50,624 nt of DNA, taken from IMG/VR virus record IMGVR_UViG_3300009011_000019, positions 1 to 50,624 of that record. The stretch is one strand, 5' to 3'. The stretch's first letter is position 1, and every line of letters begins with the position of its first letter. Shown here in pieces: positions 49,150-50,624 of the stretch. Source of the DNA: a virus. The position numbers and the translations under genes were made by a program. A model generated the notes under the pieces. The model was not told the origin of the DNA and did not search any database. It was given only the letters and a program-made list of their open reading frames with translations.

Positions 49150-50280
49150 ATGGCAAGGCCTCGTAATACAAAGAACAAAGACTTACCAGCCAACCTTTAC
49201 CGTGGTGAAGGTAGTGCATGGCGCTACCGCCACCCAGTAACAGGTAAGTTTCATGCGATGGGTTCAGATAAATCAAAAGCGATTACAGCAGCTCGAAAAC
49301 TCAATGAATTACTCATCCCGTCAGATGACCTGATTGGTAAAGTCATGGGTGGAGTGTTTTTTGGTGAATTTGCAGATGAGTACTTAGCGAATAAACGACG
49401 TAAAGATGGTAAGCCAGTAGCCGCGACAACAATTGAAAGTTATAGGTCTTACCTTGAGCGCTGTAAATTGAAATGGGGTAATTTACGAATAGACCAGATC
49501 ACTCTTTTTATGGCCAATCAACTTCTAGATGATATGACAGCCTCATCAAGCAATGGATGCCGTGGAGTTTTAATTGATTTGTTTAATGTGGCTGTCAGTA
49601 AAGGATTATGTCCAGATAATCCTATTGAAGCCACGATGCCTAAACATTCGAAGCGCCAAAGAAGAAGACATACTTTAGAAGGATTGGAACTTGTTCGTAA
49701 GCACTCTCCTGCATGGCTTCAAAATGCGATTGATTTGGCCTTATTAACAACACAGAGACGCGTCGATATCCTGAAAATGAAGTGGACAGATATTCAGGAT
49801 GGCTACTTGCATGTTGCTCAGGAGAAAACCACTGATAACCCTGAAGATGAGTTTGAGATTTCTGAAGGTGCCGGTTATGTGAGGATTAAAATTGATAATG
49901 AACTGCAGCAAGTTTTAAACCGTTGTAAAGATAATATTGTGAGTCCTTTCATTATTCATCGTGTGCCGATTAAACAAGGCAAAAAGAGAAAATATGAGAA
50001 AGAACACTGGACCCAAATTGATAATCAGTATTTATCTTCAAACTTTTTAAAAGCAGTTAAGAAGTCAAATGCATATCCAAACTTAACAGGAAGACAATTA
50101 CCCACCTTCCATGAAATTAGAGCTCTTGCTATTTTCTTGCATAAGAAATCGGGGAAATCTGCTCAGGCATTAGCTGGACATACTAGTAAGAAAATGACTG
50201 AACATTATGAAGCTGGTCATGAAATTATATGGAATGATGTGGATGTAGGTATTAAATTACCATTTGCCGAAATGACATAA
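49150..50280 (+). CDS. int: Tyrosine integrase
   Basis: The 376-residue recombinase has an N-terminal arm-binding region (residues 1-60, NLYRGEGSAWRYRHPVTGKFHAMGS). A core-binding SAM-like domain follows (about 70-165), then a catalytic domain. Active-site residues include Arg in TTQRRVDILKMKW (about 203), HEIR (about 320), His in AGHTSKKM and the Tyr in TEHYEAG (about 350). It integrates and excises the prophage. As the last gene in its operon it is probably adjacent to the right attachment site. Confidence 0.93.
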   Translation: MARPRNTKNKDLPANLYRGEGSAWRYRHPVTGKFHAMGSDKSKAITAARKLNELLIPSDDLIGKVMGGVFFGEFADEYLANKRRKDGKPVAATTIESYRSYLERCKLKWGNLRIDQITLFMANQLLDDMTASSSNGCRGVLIDLFNVAVSKGLCPDNPIEATMPKHSKRQRRRHTLEGLELVRKHSPAWLQNAIDLALLTTQRRVDILKMKWTDIQDGYLHVAQEKTTDNPEDEFEISEGAGYVRIKIDNELQQVLNRCKDNIVSPFIIHRVPIKQGKKRKYEKEHWTQIDNQYLSSNFLKAVKKSNAYPNLTGRQLPTFHEIRALAIFLHKKSGKSAQALAGHTSKKMTEHYEAGHEIIWNDVDVGIKLPFAEMT

Positions 50281-50523
50281 GATTGGGCTGCAAAACCCTT
50301 TCTTAAGTTATTGTTTTCTAATAATTCTAAATGTTCGAAAAGTTCTATAATAATTAAAATAAAAAATATAATAAAATGCATTAAAATCAATGACTTTAAA
50401 ATAAATGCTAGATATAATTTTAAAATAAAGAATTAATAATTCCCATATCTATTTAATTGATCTTATGTTTATTATCGTGTCCTGCAAAATAGAGGGCTTT
50501 TAAAAAAGAATTTAATAATAATT
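50281..50523. other. AT-rich gap after the integrase, possible attachment region
   Basis: These 243 bp have no convincing gene and are very AT-rich. An attachment site is expected near here. I found no tRNA, and no direct repeat longer than about 9 bp shared with the left 1.5 kb of the window. Confidence 0.4.
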
Positions 50524-50624
50524 TTAAGATTGAGGTAACTTATCAAGAATGCAAAAATCCTTAATAAGGCTATCAAAGGAAATTTTAGTTTCACCTTCTA
50601 TCAATATACTATGACCATTAAAAA
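50524..50624 (-). CDS. C-terminal fragment of a gene continuing beyond the window
   Basis: On the minus strand the frame is open from the window edge to TAA at 50524 and reads GHSILIEGETKISFDSLIKDFCILDKLPQS. It has normal amino-acid composition and may be the first host gene after the prophage, or another phage gene. Too short to identify. Confidence 0.4.
   Translation of the reverse strand, partial: FNGHSILIEGETKISFDSLIKDFCILDKLPQS

Noticed and set aside
1041-50523. Direct repeats marking attL and attR
   Set aside because: By eye only the trivial AGGGCTTTT string is common to both ends and it belongs to terminator sequence. The true left end may be outside the window.

Overview
The window is most of an integrated temperate siphovirus (lambda-type gene logic) from a low-GC gammaproteobacterium, most likely Acinetobacter. 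The assignment rests on remembered similarity of the DUF4055 portal, DUF2280 small terminase, DUF1833 tail protein, GH108 lysozyme and several small secreted proteins to Acinetobacter prophages. No database search was run. The integrase lies near the right edge, so the right prophage end is probably within or just beyond 50281-50624. The left end is not identifiable.

Layout. 1-1040: two plus-strand genes, one cut by the window edge, of uncertain phage or host ownership. 1072-3481 (minus): lysis region with a tiny lipoprotein, a broken DUF6527-like gene, a GH108 lysozyme, a secreted protein and a holin. 3596-18203 (minus): tail and neck genes, including a tail-chaperone pair with a lambda-type GGGAAAG -1 frameshift site. 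18277-28005 (minus): head genes (connector, capsid, scaffold, MuF, portal, terminases) plus inserted morons. 28074-39588: about 11.5 kb of defence-type cargo, with a PD-(D/E)XK nuclease flanked by two membrane-anchored proteins, a Vsr/5mC-methylase/McrB/LlaJI restriction system, and an AT-rich DUF262/DUF3696-ATPase/unknown triad. 39731-43309 (minus): early leftward operon (Q-like regulator, nuclease, HTH replication protein with an iteron-like array, Dam methylase, RHH and Cro-like proteins). 43331-47362: immunity region with a CI-like repressor and a MORC-like GHKL ATPase convergent with a second cytosine methylase. 47434-50280 (plus): small genes, a DUF1071 annealing protein, an excisionase-like protein and a tyrosine integrase.

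How it fits together. The CI-like repressor probably binds 17-bp palindromes of the form ATTACC-N5-GGTAAT. One lies in the leftward early promoter (43336-43364) and one in the rightward promoter (47335-47362), with nearly identical geometry. The ATPase/methylase pair sits between these promoters, and the ATPase starts 26 bp after the repressor, so it is probably expressed in the lysogen. The defence block lies between the Q-like gene and the late operon. Short terminator-like hairpins separate many late genes, which suggests processive antitermination.

The strongest candidates for undescribed biology are the 36294-39588 triad, the ATPase/methylase module in the immunity region with its 9 x 24-bp in-frame repeat, and a membrane-protein family that occurs twice (22054-22986 and 28647-29204).
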